Notes: generated by a model from the sequence alone, not told the origin. 64,000 nucleotides of DNA from Hyphomicrobium_A sp965243865 (GCF_965243865.1 NZ_OZ251603.1:2046001-2110000), one strand, 5' to 3'. Shown: positions 43,285 to 52,933, counted from the stretch's first letter. A program made the numbers and translations.

Positions 43285-44561
43285 GAAAGCTGCTCCTCGC
43301 CGCTGTCGCAACGGCTGCCGTGGGCGCCGCCGCGGTATTCCTGCTGCCGCACGTGACGCCCCAACTCGTCCCGTATCTGACGGCCTTCTCGGATTGGCAA
43401 AAGCAGCCTGAAAAGGGGCCCGCCGCTGCAGCCGAGACCGGCAGCGTTGCCAGACATAAGGAACCGGCGGCATCCCCGCCGCCAGCCGTATCGGTTGCCA
43501 AGGTCGCCCAAGCCGACTTCACCGAGGTCGTCGCCGTATCCGGATCGCTCATCCCGCGCGATGAAATCCTCGTTGCCCCCGAGGTCGAGGGCTTCCGCGT
43601 GCTCGAGCTGAAAGTCGATGAAGGCGACCACGTGAAGAAGGATGACGTGCTGGCCGTTCTGGTGCAGGAGTCGCTCGACGCCCAGCTTGCCCAGAACGAC
43701 GCCTCCCTCGCACGCGCCGAAGCCGCAATCTCGCAGTCGCAGAGCCAGATCACCGAAGCCAAGGCCCGCCTTGCCGAGGCCGATGCCAACTTCGAACGCG
43801 CCAAGCCACTGAGAAATTCCGGCTACCTCTCCACGTCCACTTACGACCAGCGCGAAGCTTCGGCCAAGGCCACCGCCGCCCAGCTCAGAGCGGCGGAGGA
43901 CGGTTTGCGGCTTGCTCAAGCAGAAAAGCTTCAGGTCGAAGCCCAGCGCCGCGAACTCAACTGGAAGCGCTCCAATACCAACGTCACCGCGCCCGCTGAT
44001 GGCCTCATCAGCCGACGCACGGCCCGCATCGGCGGCATGGCGTCCGGCGCCGGTGAACCGATGTTCCGCATCATCGCCCGTGGCGAGGTGGAACTCGATG
44101 CCGAGATCATCGAAACCGAGCTCCCCAAAATCGCAGCAGGCCAGAAGGCTGTCGTCGACGTCGCCGGTGTTGGCGAGGTCGATGGAACGGTGCGACTCGT
44201 CTCCCCCGAGGTCGACAAGCTGAGCCGCCTCGGCCGCGTCCGCATCTTCCTCGGCGACGACCCGCGCCTGCGCATCGGCACCTATGCCCGCGCCAACATC
44301 AAATCCGCGACCAGCCACGGCCTCGCAGCGCCCGCCTCCGCGGTGATCTTCGAGAACGACGGCGCATTCGTGCAGGTCGTCCGCGATGGTGTCGTGAAGC
44401 GTCAGGACGTCAAAACTGGGCTCGTCTCCCGCGGCCTCGTCGAAATCCACTCTGGACTATCGGAGGGCGACATCGTCGTCGCACGCGCGGGCACCTTCCT
44501 GCGCGACGGAGACCGCGTGCGTGCAATCATGCCCGACCCGAAGATCAGCGAGGCACGCTGA
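43281..44561 (+). CDS. RND efflux periplasmic adaptor (HlyD/AcrA family)
   Basis: The 426-residue membrane fusion protein has an N-terminal hydrophobic anchor or signal (residues 3-23), an Ala/Pro-rich linker, a lipoyl half (VLELKVDEGDHVKKDDVLAV), a helical hairpin rich in Ala/Gln/Glu (about 135-230), the second lipoyl half (NVTAPADGLISRRTARIG) and beta-barrel domains. It would bridge the RND pump to an outer-membrane channel, which is not encoded here. Confidence 0.93.
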   Translation: MRKLLLAAVATAAVGAAAVFLLPHVTPQLVPYLTAFSDWQKQPEKGPAAAAETGSVARHKEPAASPPPAVSVAKVAQADFTEVVAVSGSLIPRDEILVAPEVEGFRVLELKVDEGDHVKKDDVLAVLVQESLDAQLAQNDASLARAEAAISQSQSQITEAKARLAEADANFERAKPLRNSGYLSTSTYDQREASAKATAAQLRAAEDGLRLAQAEKLQVEAQRRELNWKRSNTNVTAPADGLISRRTARIGGMASGAGEPMFRIIARGEVELDAEIIETELPKIAAGQKAVVDVAGVGEVDGTVRLVSPEVDKLSRLGRVRIFLGDDPRLRIGTYARANIKSATSHGLAAPASAVIFENDGAFVQVVRDGVVKRQDVKTGLVSRGLVEIHSGLSEGDIVVARAGTFLRDGDRVRAIMPDPKISEAR

Positions 44562-44616
44562 CGCGATGACTGCTGACATCGAATACGCGCGAATCTCACA
44601 ATCGGGACGACACTAG

Positions 44617-47600
44617 ATGCGCCTGAATATCTCGGCATGGTCAATCCGCCGCCCGGTGCCCGCCATCGTGCTGTTTGCCGTGCTGACCCTGCTCGGCATC
44701 ATCAGCTTCATGACTATGCCGGTCACCCGCTTTCCCAACATCGACGTGCCGCTCGTCTCCATCACGGTGGTGCAATCCGGCGCCGCACCGGCTGAGCTCG
44801 AATCCCAGGTCACCAAGCAGGTCGAAGACGCAGTCGCCAACATCACCGGCGTCAAGCACATCATGTCGACGGTGACCGACGGCCAGTCGCAGACCGTCAT
44901 CGAGTTCCGTCTGGAAGTGAACCAGGACCGCGCGGTCAACGACGTCAAGGATGCGGTCGACAAGATCCGCCTCGAGCTGCCACGCGACATCAACGAGCCG
45001 ATCGTCCAGCGCATCGACGTCGAAGGGCAGTCGATCCTGACCTACGGCGCCTCCGCCCCCGGTATGACGCTGGAACAGCTCTCTTGGCACGTCGACGACG
45101 TGATCAAGCGACAGCTCCAGGGCCTCAAGGGTGTCGGCCGCGTGGAGCGCTACGGCGGCGTCGATCGCGAAATCCGCATTCTTCTCGATCCTGACCGATT
45201 GCTCGCCTTCGGCATCACCGCGGCCGAGGTCAACAGCCAGGTGCGCGCCACCAACGTCGACCTCGGCGGCGGCCGCGGCGAAGTCGGCGGGCAGGAGCAG
45301 GCCATCCGAACCCTTGCCGGCGCACGCAAGGTCGAGGATCTCGCCGAGACGAAGATCCTTCTCCCCGGCGGCCGCAAAGTCCGCCTTTCAGACCTCGGCC
45401 GCGTCATCGACGATGCCAGCGAGCAGCGCTCGTTCGCCCGTCTCGATGGCCAGCCCGTGGTCACCTTCTCGGTATTCCGCTCCAAGGGGTCGAGCGAGCT
45501 GTCGGTTGCGGATGTCGTAACGGCCAAGCTTGAAAGCCTGCAGAAGCAGTACCCCGACATCCGGCTGACCGAGATCGACGATGCCGTCGCCTATACGCGC
45601 GGCAACTACAAATCGGCGATGGAAACACTGCTCGAAGGCGCGGTTCTCGCCGTGCTCGTCGTGCTCGTCTTCCTGCGCAACATGCGCGCAACCCTCATTG
45701 CCGCCATCGCCCTGCCGCTGTCTGCCATCCCCACTTTCTGGGCCATGCAGCTGATGGGCTTCTCGCTCAATCTCGTCAGCTTGCTCGGCATCACCCTCGT
45801 TACCGGCATCCTGGTCGACGACGCCATCGTCGAGATCGAGAACATCGTGCGCCACATGCGCACCGGCAAATCGCCTTACCGTGCCGCTATCGAAGCCGCG
45901 GACGAGATCGGCCTCGCCGTCATCGCAATCTCACTCACTATCGTCGCGATTTTCTCGCCGGTCTCGTTCATGGGCGGCATCGCCGGACAGTACTTCCGTC
46001 AGTTCGGCCTCACCGTCGCGGTGGCGGTGCTCATCTCGCTGCTCGTCGCCCGTCTCATCACACCGATGATGGCCGCCTACCTCATGCGCCCCGTGAAGGA
46101 GGAGCACGAAGGCAACGGGCTCGTCATGCGTAGCTACGTGGCGTTCCTGCGCGCAACGCTGAAGGTCCGCTACCTCACCCTCGTTGCCGGCCTCGGCTTG
46201 TTCGCCGCATCGATCTACGCCACCACGTTGCTTCCCACCGGGTTCCTCCCCGACGAGGACACCTCGCGCCTTGTCGTCTCCGTCGAACTGCCACCCGGCT
46301 CCACCCTCGAGAACACGCGCGTCGCGACCGACCGTATGGCCGAGATGCTGAGAACGATCCCAGAGGTCAAAAGCGTCTTCGTGCTTGGTGGTTCGACACC
46401 GACGGGAGGCCTCGAGGTCCGCAAGTCGTCGCTCTTCGTCCACCTGGTCCCTAAAGCCGAGCGCCACCTGGCGCAGAAGCAGCTCAAGATCATCATCGCC
46501 GACAAACTCGCCGACGCTCCCGACGCCCGCGTCTGGTACGTCAACGAACGCGGCGAGCGTGAGCTCTCCTTCTCGATGCTGTCGCAAAATGGCGAAGAGC
46601 TGAGCCACGCCGTCAGGAAGGTCGAAGGCGCCCTGCGCGCCGTCCCCGGGTTCAAGAACGTTGCCGCCGACGCAGCCATCGACCGCCCCGAGTTGCGCGT
46701 GATCCCGAAGTTTGATGCTGCCGCCCGCCTTGGCGTTGCACCCAGCCAGATCGCCGAGACCATCCGCGTCGCCACCATCGGCGACATCGACGCCAACCTC
46801 GCCAAGTTCAATGCCGGCAACCGCCTCGTTCCCATCCGCGTGCAGATCGAGGAGGACGCTCGCACTGATATGCAGCTCCTCCGGAATCTGCGCGTCACCA
46901 ATTCGAGCGGCACCGCCATTCCGCTCGCAGCGGTCGCCGATGTCGACTTCGGCCGCGGCCCCAGCTCCATCAGCCGCTACGACCGCGAGCGCCGCGCTGT
47001 CATCGGCGTCGACCTTGAATCGCGGTACGCGCTTAGCGATGCGCGCGAGAAATTCCTCAAGGTTGTCGACGAGCAGAAGCTACCGCCCGGCGTTCGCCTG
47101 CAACCCTCTGGCGACGCCGAGGTCCAGGACGAGGTCGCCACCGGCTTCATGACCGCCATGGGCACCGGCCTGATGATTGTCTTCGGCGTGCTGGTGCTGC
47201 TGTTCGGCAGCGTCGCCCAGCCGATCACCATTCTGCTCTCGCTGCCGCTGTCATTCGGCGGCGTGGTGGCCGCCCTGCTCGCCACCAACAATCCGGTCTC
47301 CATGCCCGTCTACATCGGCCTGCTCATGCTGATGGGCATCGTCACCAAGAACGCCATCATGCTGGTCGACTTCGCCGTCGAGGAAATCGCTCACGGCGTA
47401 CCCCGCATGGACGCGGTGATCGACGCCGGACGCAAGCGCGCCCGCCCGATCGTCATGACGACCCTCGCCATGGTCGCCGGCATGGTCCCCAGCGCCATGG
47501 CCCTGGGCGATGGCGGCGAGTTCCGCGCTCCCATGGCCATCGCAGTGATCGGCGGCCTGCTCGTCTCAACGGTTCTGTCGCTGGTATTCGTACCCTCGTT

Positions 47601-47751
47601 CTTCACGGTGATGGACGATATCGGCAGCCTCATTTGGCGCGTCTTCGGCCGCTTCATCGGCCCCACCGATGAGCCGCCCGAGTACACCGCGGGGCAGTCC
47701 AGCCGTGCGCTCCCGGCGCCGGCGCACGTGAGCCACACCCCAGCCGAGTGA
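44617..47751 (+). CDS. RND efflux transporter (AcrB/HAE1 family)
   Basis: A 1044-residue proton-driven pump with 12 spans and two large periplasmic loops. The proton-relay Asp pair in span 4 is intact (GILVDDAIVEIENI), as is the Lys of span 10 (GIVTKNAIMLVDFAVEE). The N-terminus NISAWSIRRPVPAIVLFAV is typical. It probably exports hydrophobic or amphipathic compounds. It is third in the tetR-adaptor-pump operon. A bidirectional terminator follows. Confidence 0.96.
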   Translation: MRLNISAWSIRRPVPAIVLFAVLTLLGIISFMTMPVTRFPNIDVPLVSITVVQSGAAPAELESQVTKQVEDAVANITGVKHIMSTVTDGQSQTVIEFRLEVNQDRAVNDVKDAVDKIRLELPRDINEPIVQRIDVEGQSILTYGASAPGMTLEQLSWHVDDVIKRQLQGLKGVGRVERYGGVDREIRILLDPDRLLAFGITAAEVNSQVRATNVDLGGGRGEVGGQEQAIRTLAGARKVEDLAETKILLPGGRKVRLSDLGRVIDDASEQRSFARLDGQPVVTFSVFRSKGSSELSVADVVTAKLESLQKQYPDIRLTEIDDAVAYTRGNYKSAMETLLEGAVLAVLVVLVFLRNMRATLIAAIALPLSAIPTFWAMQLMGFSLNLVSLLGITLVTGILVDDAIVEIENIVRHMRTGKSPYRAAIEAADEIGLAVIAISLTIVAIFSPVSFMGGIAGQYFRQFGLTVAVAVLISLLVARLITPMMAAYLMRPVKEEHEGNGLVMRSYVAFLRATLKVRYLTLVAGLGLFAASIYATTLLPTGFLPDEDTSRLVVSVELPPGSTLENTRVATDRMAEMLRTIPEVKSVFVLGGSTPTGGLEVRKSSLFVHLVPKAERHLAQKQLKIIIADKLADAPDARVWYVNERGERELSFSMLSQNGEELSHAVRKVEGALRAVPGFKNVAADAAIDRPELRVIPKFDAAARLGVAPSQIAETIRVATIGDIDANLAKFNAGNRLVPIRVQIEEDARTDMQLLRNLRVTNSSGTAIPLAAVADVDFGRGPSSISRYDRERRAVIGVDLESRYALSDAREKFLKVVDEQKLPPGVRLQPSGDAEVQDEVATGFMTAMGTGLMIVFGVLVLLFGSVAQPITILLSLPLSFGGVVAALLATNNPVSMPVYIGLLMLMGIVTKNAIMLVDFAVEEIAHGVPRMDAVIDAGRKRARPIVMTTLAMVAGMVPSAMALGDGGEFRAPMAIAVIGGLLVSTVLSLVFVPSFFTVMDDIGSLIWRVFGRFIGPTDEPPEYTAGQSSRALPAPAHVSHTPAE

Positions 47752-47828
47752 CCCTGCCGACACCCGGCCGCGATCTGTCGATCACCTCCGACACCTTCTA
47801 TTGGCCTTCCATGGAGGTGCCGCCGCTT

Positions 47829-47846
47829 TCCCGATCTTCATCGGGA
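47829..47846. repeat. Palindromic intergenic repeat
   Basis: TCCCGAT, loop CTTC, ATCGGGA followed by TGACGGGAAGG lies in the spacer after the RND gene. It resembles the CGGGATGACGGG end of the repeat at about 19480, so it is probably a degenerate member of the same dispersed family. Confidence 0.5.
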
Positions 47847-47942
47847 TGACGGGAAGGCTAGAGCAGCGCGCCGCTTCGAGCCATTGTGGCGATGCGCGCA
47901 CCCTTGATCCGGGAAGCTGTGATCCAGGTCCCGCCAACAAAA

Positions 47943-47976
47943 AACGGGCGCATCAGCCGATGCGCCCGTTCTCTTT
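47943..47976. terminator. Bidirectional terminator between convergent operons
   Basis: AACGGGCGCATC, loop AGCC, GATGCGCCCGTT is a 12-bp perfect stem. It is followed by CTCTTTT on the plus strand and by a run of T on the minus strand (AAAAAA precedes it). It serves the RND operon and the DevBCA-like operon. Confidence 0.9.
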
Positions 47977-47993
47977 TCAGTGTGTAGCGGAGA

Positions 47994-49106
47994 TCAGTTG
48001 GTCGAAGCCGTCGCGTCGTGCTTGAAGAACACGTCGACGCGCATGCCCGTCAGCAGCGGCGGCAGGCCATCGAGATCGACGACCGCCTCCAGAACCTCGA
48101 CGTCGTTCGGACGGCGCGGGCCGCGCGAGACGATGTTCGGCTGCGACAGCGACTGCGCGATCGAGCTCACGCGTCCTTCGAAGTCCTGGTCGGGATAAGC
48201 ATCCGCCCGCACCACGACGCGCTGGCCCACATGGATCTTTGCAGCGTCACGCTCTTCCACCTCGGCACGCACCTTCATGGCCGAGACGTCGCCCAGGATG
48301 AGCAGCGTGTTCTCCGGCGAAGGCGTTGCAACCTCGCCTTCCTTGGCGACGACGTTCAGCACCGTACCATCGAATGGCGCCCGCACCCGCGTGTGCTCGA
48401 CACCAAGTTCGGCACCCAGCAGCTCGGCGCGCGCCACGGTCAGAGCGGACTCGAGCCGCGTCGGCAGCGGCATGCTCGACTTCGCATTCACCGAAGCCAG
48501 CGTCGCCTTCTTGTCGGACAGCGCCTTCTGCGCGTCCTCCAGCTTGGCGCGAGCCGTATCGACGGTCTCCTGCGGGCCATTCTTCGTGCGCTTCTCTTCC
48601 AGCGCATCGTCGAACGCCATCTGCGCATTGAAGACGCCGCGCTCGGCATCGGCAAGGGCATCCTCTGCGTCGCGGCGCTCCTTCTGCAGCCCGCGAGCGT
48701 CTTCCTCGTTGCGCTCGCGCACGCGCACCTGCTCTTCGGCACGCGCCGCCGTAACCTTGGTCATGGCATCGTCGTCATCGAGACGAACCAGCAGATCGCC
48801 GCTCTTCACATGAGCGTTGATGTCGACAGGAATCTCTTCGATGCGGCCGGGAACGTCGGCAGTGATGCGAACTTCGCCGCTCTTGGGCTCGACACGCCCC
48901 GTCGCGGATGCAGCCCACGTCGGCTGCATGGCGACCGCTTCCTTGGAACCGGCGGCCGGCTTCGAAGAATCGCTCGCGCTCGCCTGCGTGTTCTTTTGCT
49001 CCGCGACCGGACCCCAGCTCACGCTGTTGACGTAAAATCCAACGCCGACGGCCAAAAGGCCTGCGATCGTAAGAATAACCGCGGTGGGGTTGACCTTTTT
49101 ATGCAT
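47994..49106 (-). CDS. ABC exporter periplasmic adaptor (DevB/HlyD-like)
   Basis: A 370-residue membrane fusion protein: N-terminal span (about residues 8-28), Ser/Lys-rich linker, SGEVRITADVPGRIEEIPVD lipoyl half, a long charged coiled-coil hairpin (about 110-225) and VRAPFDGTVLNVVAKEGEVA as second lipoyl half. MHKKVNPTAVILTIAG is chosen as the start. It overlaps the ATPase gene by 8 nt. DevB-type adaptors work with a MacB-like permease and TolC to export lipids or other hydrophobic compounds; the substrate here is unknown. Confidence 0.88.
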   Translation of the reverse strand: MHKKVNPTAVILTIAGLLAVGVGFYVNSVSWGPVAEQKNTQASASDSSKPAAGSKEAVAMQPTWAASATGRVEPKSGEVRITADVPGRIEEIPVDINAHVKSGDLLVRLDDDDAMTKVTAARAEEQVRVRERNEEDARGLQKERRDAEDALADAERGVFNAQMAFDDALEEKRTKNGPQETVDTARAKLEDAQKALSDKKATLASVNAKSSMPLPTRLESALTVARAELLGAELGVEHTRVRAPFDGTVLNVVAKEGEVATPSPENTLLILGDVSAMKVRAEVEERDAAKIHVGQRVVVRADAYPDQDFEGRVSSIAQSLSQPNIVSRGPRRPNDVEVLEAVVDLDGLPPLLTGMRVDVFFKHDATASTN

Positions 49107-49851
49107 GGGCCTTCCGTCTCTTTGTAAGATCTGCAATTTCCGGGGCATCGAGCCCCTCAGGCCGGCGTTCCTCGCCGACGATGCGTCCATCTTCAATGCG
49201 CACCACCCGATCCGCGTAGCTCAGCGTACGTGGATCGTGGGTCACCGCGAGGACGCTGCGGTGCTGTTCCTTGGCGATGCGCGCCAGAAGCGCCATCACC
49301 GCGTGTCCGTTTTCGCCGTCGAGAGCGGCCGTCGGCTCGTCGGCGAGCACGATCGAAGGCGAGGATGCGATAGCACGCGCTACCGCCACACGCTGCTGCT
49401 CACCACCCGACAGGTTCGAGGGATAGCTCTTCAGGCGATAAGCGAGACCGACATCGCGCAGCACTTCCTCTGAGCGATTGGCGGCTGCAAAGCCCTTCTG
49501 TCCGCGCACGTCGAGCGCAATGCGCACGTTCTCCAACGCCGTCAGCGTGGGGAACAGATTGTAGGACTGGAAGATGAAGCCCATGTGCTTGCGGCGCAGG
49601 TCGGCCATCTCTTCCGGATTGAGGTTCGTCGTATCGACGCCGGCAACCTTCAAGGTTCCCGATGTCGGCGTCAGGATGCAGCCGAGGATCGACAGCAGGG
49701 TTGTCTTGCCGCTGCCCGATGGCCCCATCAGCAGCGTCAGCTCCCCGGGGATCAGCCTGAGATTGGCGCCTTTGACAGCACGCACCTTGCCGGCGCCGCT
49801 ACCCAGCTCTTTGACGATCTCGATGGCTTCGAGGACGGGCTCTACACTCAT
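49099..49851 (-). CDS. ABC exporter ATP-binding subunit (DevA/LolD-like)
   Basis: A 250-residue ATPase with Walker A (GPSGSGKTTLLS), Q-loop (GFIFQSYNLF), signature (LSGGEQQRVAVA), Walker B (IVLADEPTAALD) and the switch His (VTHDPR). The start MSVEPVLEAIEIVKE overlaps the permease stop by 4 nt (ATGA). It belongs to the MacB/LolD/DevA group, in keeping with the neighbouring permease. Confidence 0.92.
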   Translation of the reverse strand: MSVEPVLEAIEIVKELGSGAGKVRAVKGANLRLIPGELTLLMGPSGSGKTTLLSILGCILTPTSGTLKVAGVDTTNLNPEEMADLRRKHMGFIFQSYNLFPTLTALENVRIALDVRGQKGFAAANRSEEVLRDVGLAYRLKSYPSNLSGGEQQRVAVARAIASSPSIVLADEPTAALDGENGHAVMALLARIAKEQHRSVLAVTHDPRTLSYADRVVRIEDGRIVGEERRPEGLDAPEIADLTKRRKAHA

Positions 49852-50975
49852 CTGTTGAATACCGTTGCAGGATCGATCTTGGTGACCTTGACGATCGCCG
49901 ATAGCGCCGAAATCGCGCACATGCCGACCGTCAATGTGAATAGCCAGAAGGCCAAGCCCGGGGTCATGACCATGGGCAAGGCCGTATTCCTACTGAGTAC
50001 GAGGATCGTCAGCGCGATCGAGATGCCGAGCGCATAGCCGACAACAGCACTGATGCCGGCCTGAGCCAGGATTACCTTGTGAATATATCCCGACGATGAC
50101 CCGAGTGCACGCAGCGTCGCAAACTCGCTCAGATGGTCCTTAGTGCTTGAATAAAGCGTCTGCGCCACGATTACGGTGCCGACAAGGCTTCCCAGCAAAG
50201 CGCCGCCAATCAAGGCAACGCCCGCGCCCGTGCGGAACAGCCACTGCTTCAGACTGCGGTCGCGGAACTCTTCCTGGGTGAGGACCTCGGCGCCCTCGAG
50301 CCGCCCGGAAAGCTCCTGCTGGACCTTCTTGACGTTCGCACCCGGCTGCAGCTGCACCAGATAGAAGGTCGTGTTGTCGGTGTCGCCGAACAGCGACCGC
50401 GACCTGTTCAGGGTCGTATAGGCATAGGGCGACTGCGTGAACGAGCGGATCCCGTCGGTAATTGCGCGTACACGCACGCGGCCGTTGGCGATCTGCGCGG
50501 TGTCGCCGATCCCCTTGATGCCGAGCTCGTTCAGATAAGTCCTGTCGACGGCGATCGCTTCCGGCGCCTTGATGTCTTCCCAGGAGCCATCGACGAGGTT
50601 GAACGGTACCAGACCGCCGTCCTCAGCGTCCGTACCAATCAGCACCACGCGCGTCGATCCGCCTTCCGGCTTGCGCCACTCGGCAAATCGCACAACCAGC
50701 GGGATCACAGCTTTGACACCCGGTGTCGCCAGCGCTTGGTGCCGCTCGCGTGGTGTCAGCAGCATGCCGCCATCCTCGAAGCTCTTGGCACCATATGCGG
50801 TGATCCAGAGGTCCGCCTTCGCGTGATCGATGTTCGCCGTGATCATGTTGCTGGCGCCAAGGTAGAGACCTAGCTGCACGGCAACGAGGACGATGGAGAA
50901 CAGAATACCGATGAGGGTGACCGCCAAGCGAATGCGATCGTGGAACAGATTGCGGAAGGCAAGCGTCAGGATCAT
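49848..50975 (-). CDS. ABC exporter permease (DevC/MacB-FtsX fold)
   Basis: The roughly 375-residue permease has the MacB/FtsX layout: one N-terminal span (AVTLIGILFSIVLVAVQLGL), a periplasmic domain of about 200 residues, then three spans (near 250-275, 300-325, 340-362). The DevC-like FATLRALGSSSGYIHKVILA coupling segment is clear. I prefer ATG 50975 with GGAA upstream to the GTG at 50990. It is the first gene of a minus-strand permease-ATPase-adaptor operon. Confidence 0.9.
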   Translation of the reverse strand: MILTLAFRNLFHDRIRLAVTLIGILFSIVLVAVQLGLYLGASNMITANIDHAKADLWITAYGAKSFEDGGMLLTPRERHQALATPGVKAVIPLVVRFAEWRKPEGGSTRVVLIGTDAEDGGLVPFNLVDGSWEDIKAPEAIAVDRTYLNELGIKGIGDTAQIANGRVRVRAITDGIRSFTQSPYAYTTLNRSRSLFGDTDNTTFYLVQLQPGANVKKVQQELSGRLEGAEVLTQEEFRDRSLKQWLFRTGAGVALIGGALLGSLVGTVIVAQTLYSSTKDHLSEFATLRALGSSSGYIHKVILAQAGISAVVGYALGISIALTILVLSRNTALPMVMTPGLAFWLFTLTVGMCAISALSAIVKVTKIDPATVFNR

Positions 50976-51318
50976 CAGGGTCAGTTCCACACAGGGTTGG
51001 GCAGGCGCGGCCGCAAGCCTATAGCGCAGCGCGCGCCGCTGGGTAATCCGCCAACTTGGCCTCGAAAAGGCAAACTCATGCTTAAGGGATGCCTAAGTCA
51101 AACGCGTCAGCGCTTCATTTAGAAACGCAGGGATGTATCGGCTCCACGAGCTGTTAACGCGAAGAGGTCAAGAAAGACGTAAGATCGACCGATCAAGGAT
51201 AATTCTTCTTTACCATTTTTCGCAGAGACTGACAGCGTCGGGCCAATGGGCCCGCTTTCGCCGCTTTCTAAAGTCTAAATGCCATCCCGATCTCTGACAC
51301 AATATTGGTGATGCCACC
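50976..51318. other. Divergent spacer between the exporter operon and the DUF2147 gene
   Basis: No gene is visible in these 343 bases. A small imperfect palindrome (CTTAAGG, GATG, CCTAAG) at about 51080-51096 could be an operator for the exporter. AT-rich DNA before 51319 (around 51280-51312) probably holds the plus-strand promoter, but no clear hexamer pair can be named. Confidence 0.45.
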
Positions 51319-51930
51319 ATGCGTCATGATCTTCAGCTCCCGTTGCCCCAACAAGCCTGGGTTAAATCTTCACTGACCGCCGTTTTATTTGCGCTCAGCA
51401 CAGGATCGGCCTTTGCAGACCCGCCTCTTGAGGCTGGTGTTTGGATCAACCATACGGGCCAGGGCGCCGTCGAAATCCGCCCCTGCGCAGACACCGGCGT
51501 CGCGGCCAGACGGCTGTGCGGCTACATCGTTTGGCTGAAACAGCCTAACAATAGCAAAGGCCTGCCCCTTACGGACGGCTATAACCCCGACCCCTCCAAA
51601 CGCGGCCGCACCATCTGCGGACTGCCTGTGCTTGGATCACTGGAAAGGGTCAGCCGCGGCTGGGACAACGGCTGGGTCTACGATCCGGAGAAGGGCGCCC
51701 AATTCGATGCCGCCATCGTTGCCGGACGCCAGAATCTCATTCTGACCGGCTACAAGGGCGTGAAGTTCTTCTCCAAGTCGTTTACTTGGCGCCGCGCCCC
51801 TGCCGACCTCCAGCGCTGCGATCAGCCGAAAGAGGCCCGCGCGACCAAGGCCAGCGTGAAGATCGCTCAGCCGCAGGCGCCACTGAAGGTACCACGCCCC
51901 GTTCCGGCCGTTCGCCCGTCGATCGAATAG
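51319..51930 (+). CDS. DUF2147 family exported protein
   Basis: A 203-residue protein with a Sec-type signal (about residues 15-33, ending GSAFA), then GVWINHTGQGAVEIRPC, RRLCGYIVWLKQP, RTICGLPVL and DPEKGAQFDAAI, GYKGVKFFSKSFTWRR, the hallmarks of DUF2147. A Pro/Lys-rich tail follows. Function of this periplasmic family is unknown. A strong terminator follows 25 nt after the stop. Confidence 0.85.
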   Translation: MRHDLQLPLPQQAWVKSSLTAVLFALSTGSAFADPPLEAGVWINHTGQGAVEIRPCADTGVAARRLCGYIVWLKQPNNSKGLPLTDGYNPDPSKRGRTICGLPVLGSLERVSRGWDNGWVYDPEKGAQFDAAIVAGRQNLILTGYKGVKFFSKSFTWRRAPADLQRCDQPKEARATKASVKIAQPQAPLKVPRPVPAVRPSIE

Positions 51931-51954
51931 GCCCCCATCACCAAGCCGAAACGA

Positions 51955-51982
51955 AAAAGCCCGGCCATCGAGCCGGGCTTTT
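51955..51982. terminator. Bidirectional terminator
   Basis: AAAAGCCCGGC, loop CATCGA, GCCGGGCTTTT: an 11-bp perfect stem with T-runs on both strands, between the DUF2147 gene (plus) and the hydrolase gene (minus). Confidence 0.92.
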
Positions 51983-52015
51983 CTTGTTTCGACGTACCGA
52001 CGGGCCGCTGCGCGA

Positions 52016-52933
52016 TCAGTTGTTCGCGCCGCGTCCCTCGCCACGACCCTTGTCGCGCTGCTGCGTCTCGGCGGCGGCAACCAGTGCCTCTTCGGCGCGC
52101 ACCTTGTCGAGGCGCGAGGTGAGGCGACCGGCGAACTCCTTCACACGCTCCATCACGACCGGACGCTGCCGGTCGAGCGTGACCATGTGATAGCAGTCCT
52201 CGAGCACGCAGACCTCGACCATGCCCGCCAGCTTGCGCTGCAGGATCATGGCGTTGGACAGGTCGCTCTGATCGTCATGGCGCGGGTGGAACACTAGCGC
52301 GTGCTGCTTGATCTTACCCAGCAGCGGCTTGACGTTCGCAACGAGACGCCGGAATTCGAACACGAGGCCACCGCCACGCGCGAACAGGTCCTCGATCGAG
52401 TCGGCGTCCGACTGCACGCTGTCGAGAATGAAGCTGCGGAGGCGATCGTCCTTAATGCCGTGCGGGCTGCTAGCGCGGAATCGGAACAGCCGTGCGCACC
52501 ACTTGTGCCTGACCAAGCGGAACAGGTCGAAGTACCACGGGATCGACCAGCCATTCGGCCAGAAGGTCGGCGAGAACAGCATCAGGCCGTGGATCTTCTC
52601 GGGGCGCATTGCTGTAAGGCGCAGCGCCAGCATGCTGCCGGCCGAGATGCCACCGACGATGACGGCATCGCAATGCTGCATCAGTTCGTCGTGCGCCTTC
52701 TCCAGCGCTGCGTACCAGTCTTCCCAGCTCGAAAGCCCCGAAATGTCGGTGCCGCCGGCAAGACCTGGAAGAAGCGGGCAGTAGACCGTGTAACCGAGCT
52801 GCGCCAGCGTGTGCGCAACGAACTTTAATTCGATCGGCGATCCCCCGAGGCTGTGCACCAGCAATACGCCATTGCGTCCGCCCGGCACGAAGATGCTACC
52901 CCAGGATGCCTTCATTTTCTCGCTGTTCTTCAT
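52016..52933 (-). CDS. Alpha/beta hydrolase (carboxylesterase/monoacylglycerol-lipase-like)
   Basis: A roughly 305-residue soluble hydrolase: oxyanion-hole segment VLLVHSLGGSPIEL, nucleophile elbow GGISAGSML, acidic residue in HPRHDDQSD and catalytic His in EDCYHMVTLD. The lid region is aromatic (PTFWPNGWSIPWYFDLFRL). This pattern fits esterases of the Est30/thermostable carboxylesterase and monoglyceride-lipase type. The C-terminal 40 residues are charged and probably disordered. Start codon is uncertain (52957, 52933 or 52915), as none has a strong ribosome site. Confidence 0.85.
   Translation of the reverse strand: MKNSEKMKASWGSIFVPGGRNGVLLVHSLGGSPIELKFVAHTLAQLGYTVYCPLLPGLAGGTDISGLSSWEDWYAALEKAHDELMQHCDAVIVGGISAGSMLALRLTAMRPEKIHGLMLFSPTFWPNGWSIPWYFDLFRLVRHKWCARLFRFRASSPHGIKDDRLRSFILDSVQSDADSIEDLFARGGGLVFEFRRLVANVKPLLGKIKQHALVFHPRHDDQSDLSNAMILQRKLAGMVEVCVLEDCYHMVTLDRQRPVVMERVKEFAGRLTSRLDKVRAEEALVAAAETQQRDKGRGEGRGANN

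Noticed and set aside
51080..51096. Short palindrome as a definite operator of the DevBCA-like operon
   Set aside because: Only 6 bp with an extra base, and no regulator gene nearby. Kept only as a remark in the spacer entry.
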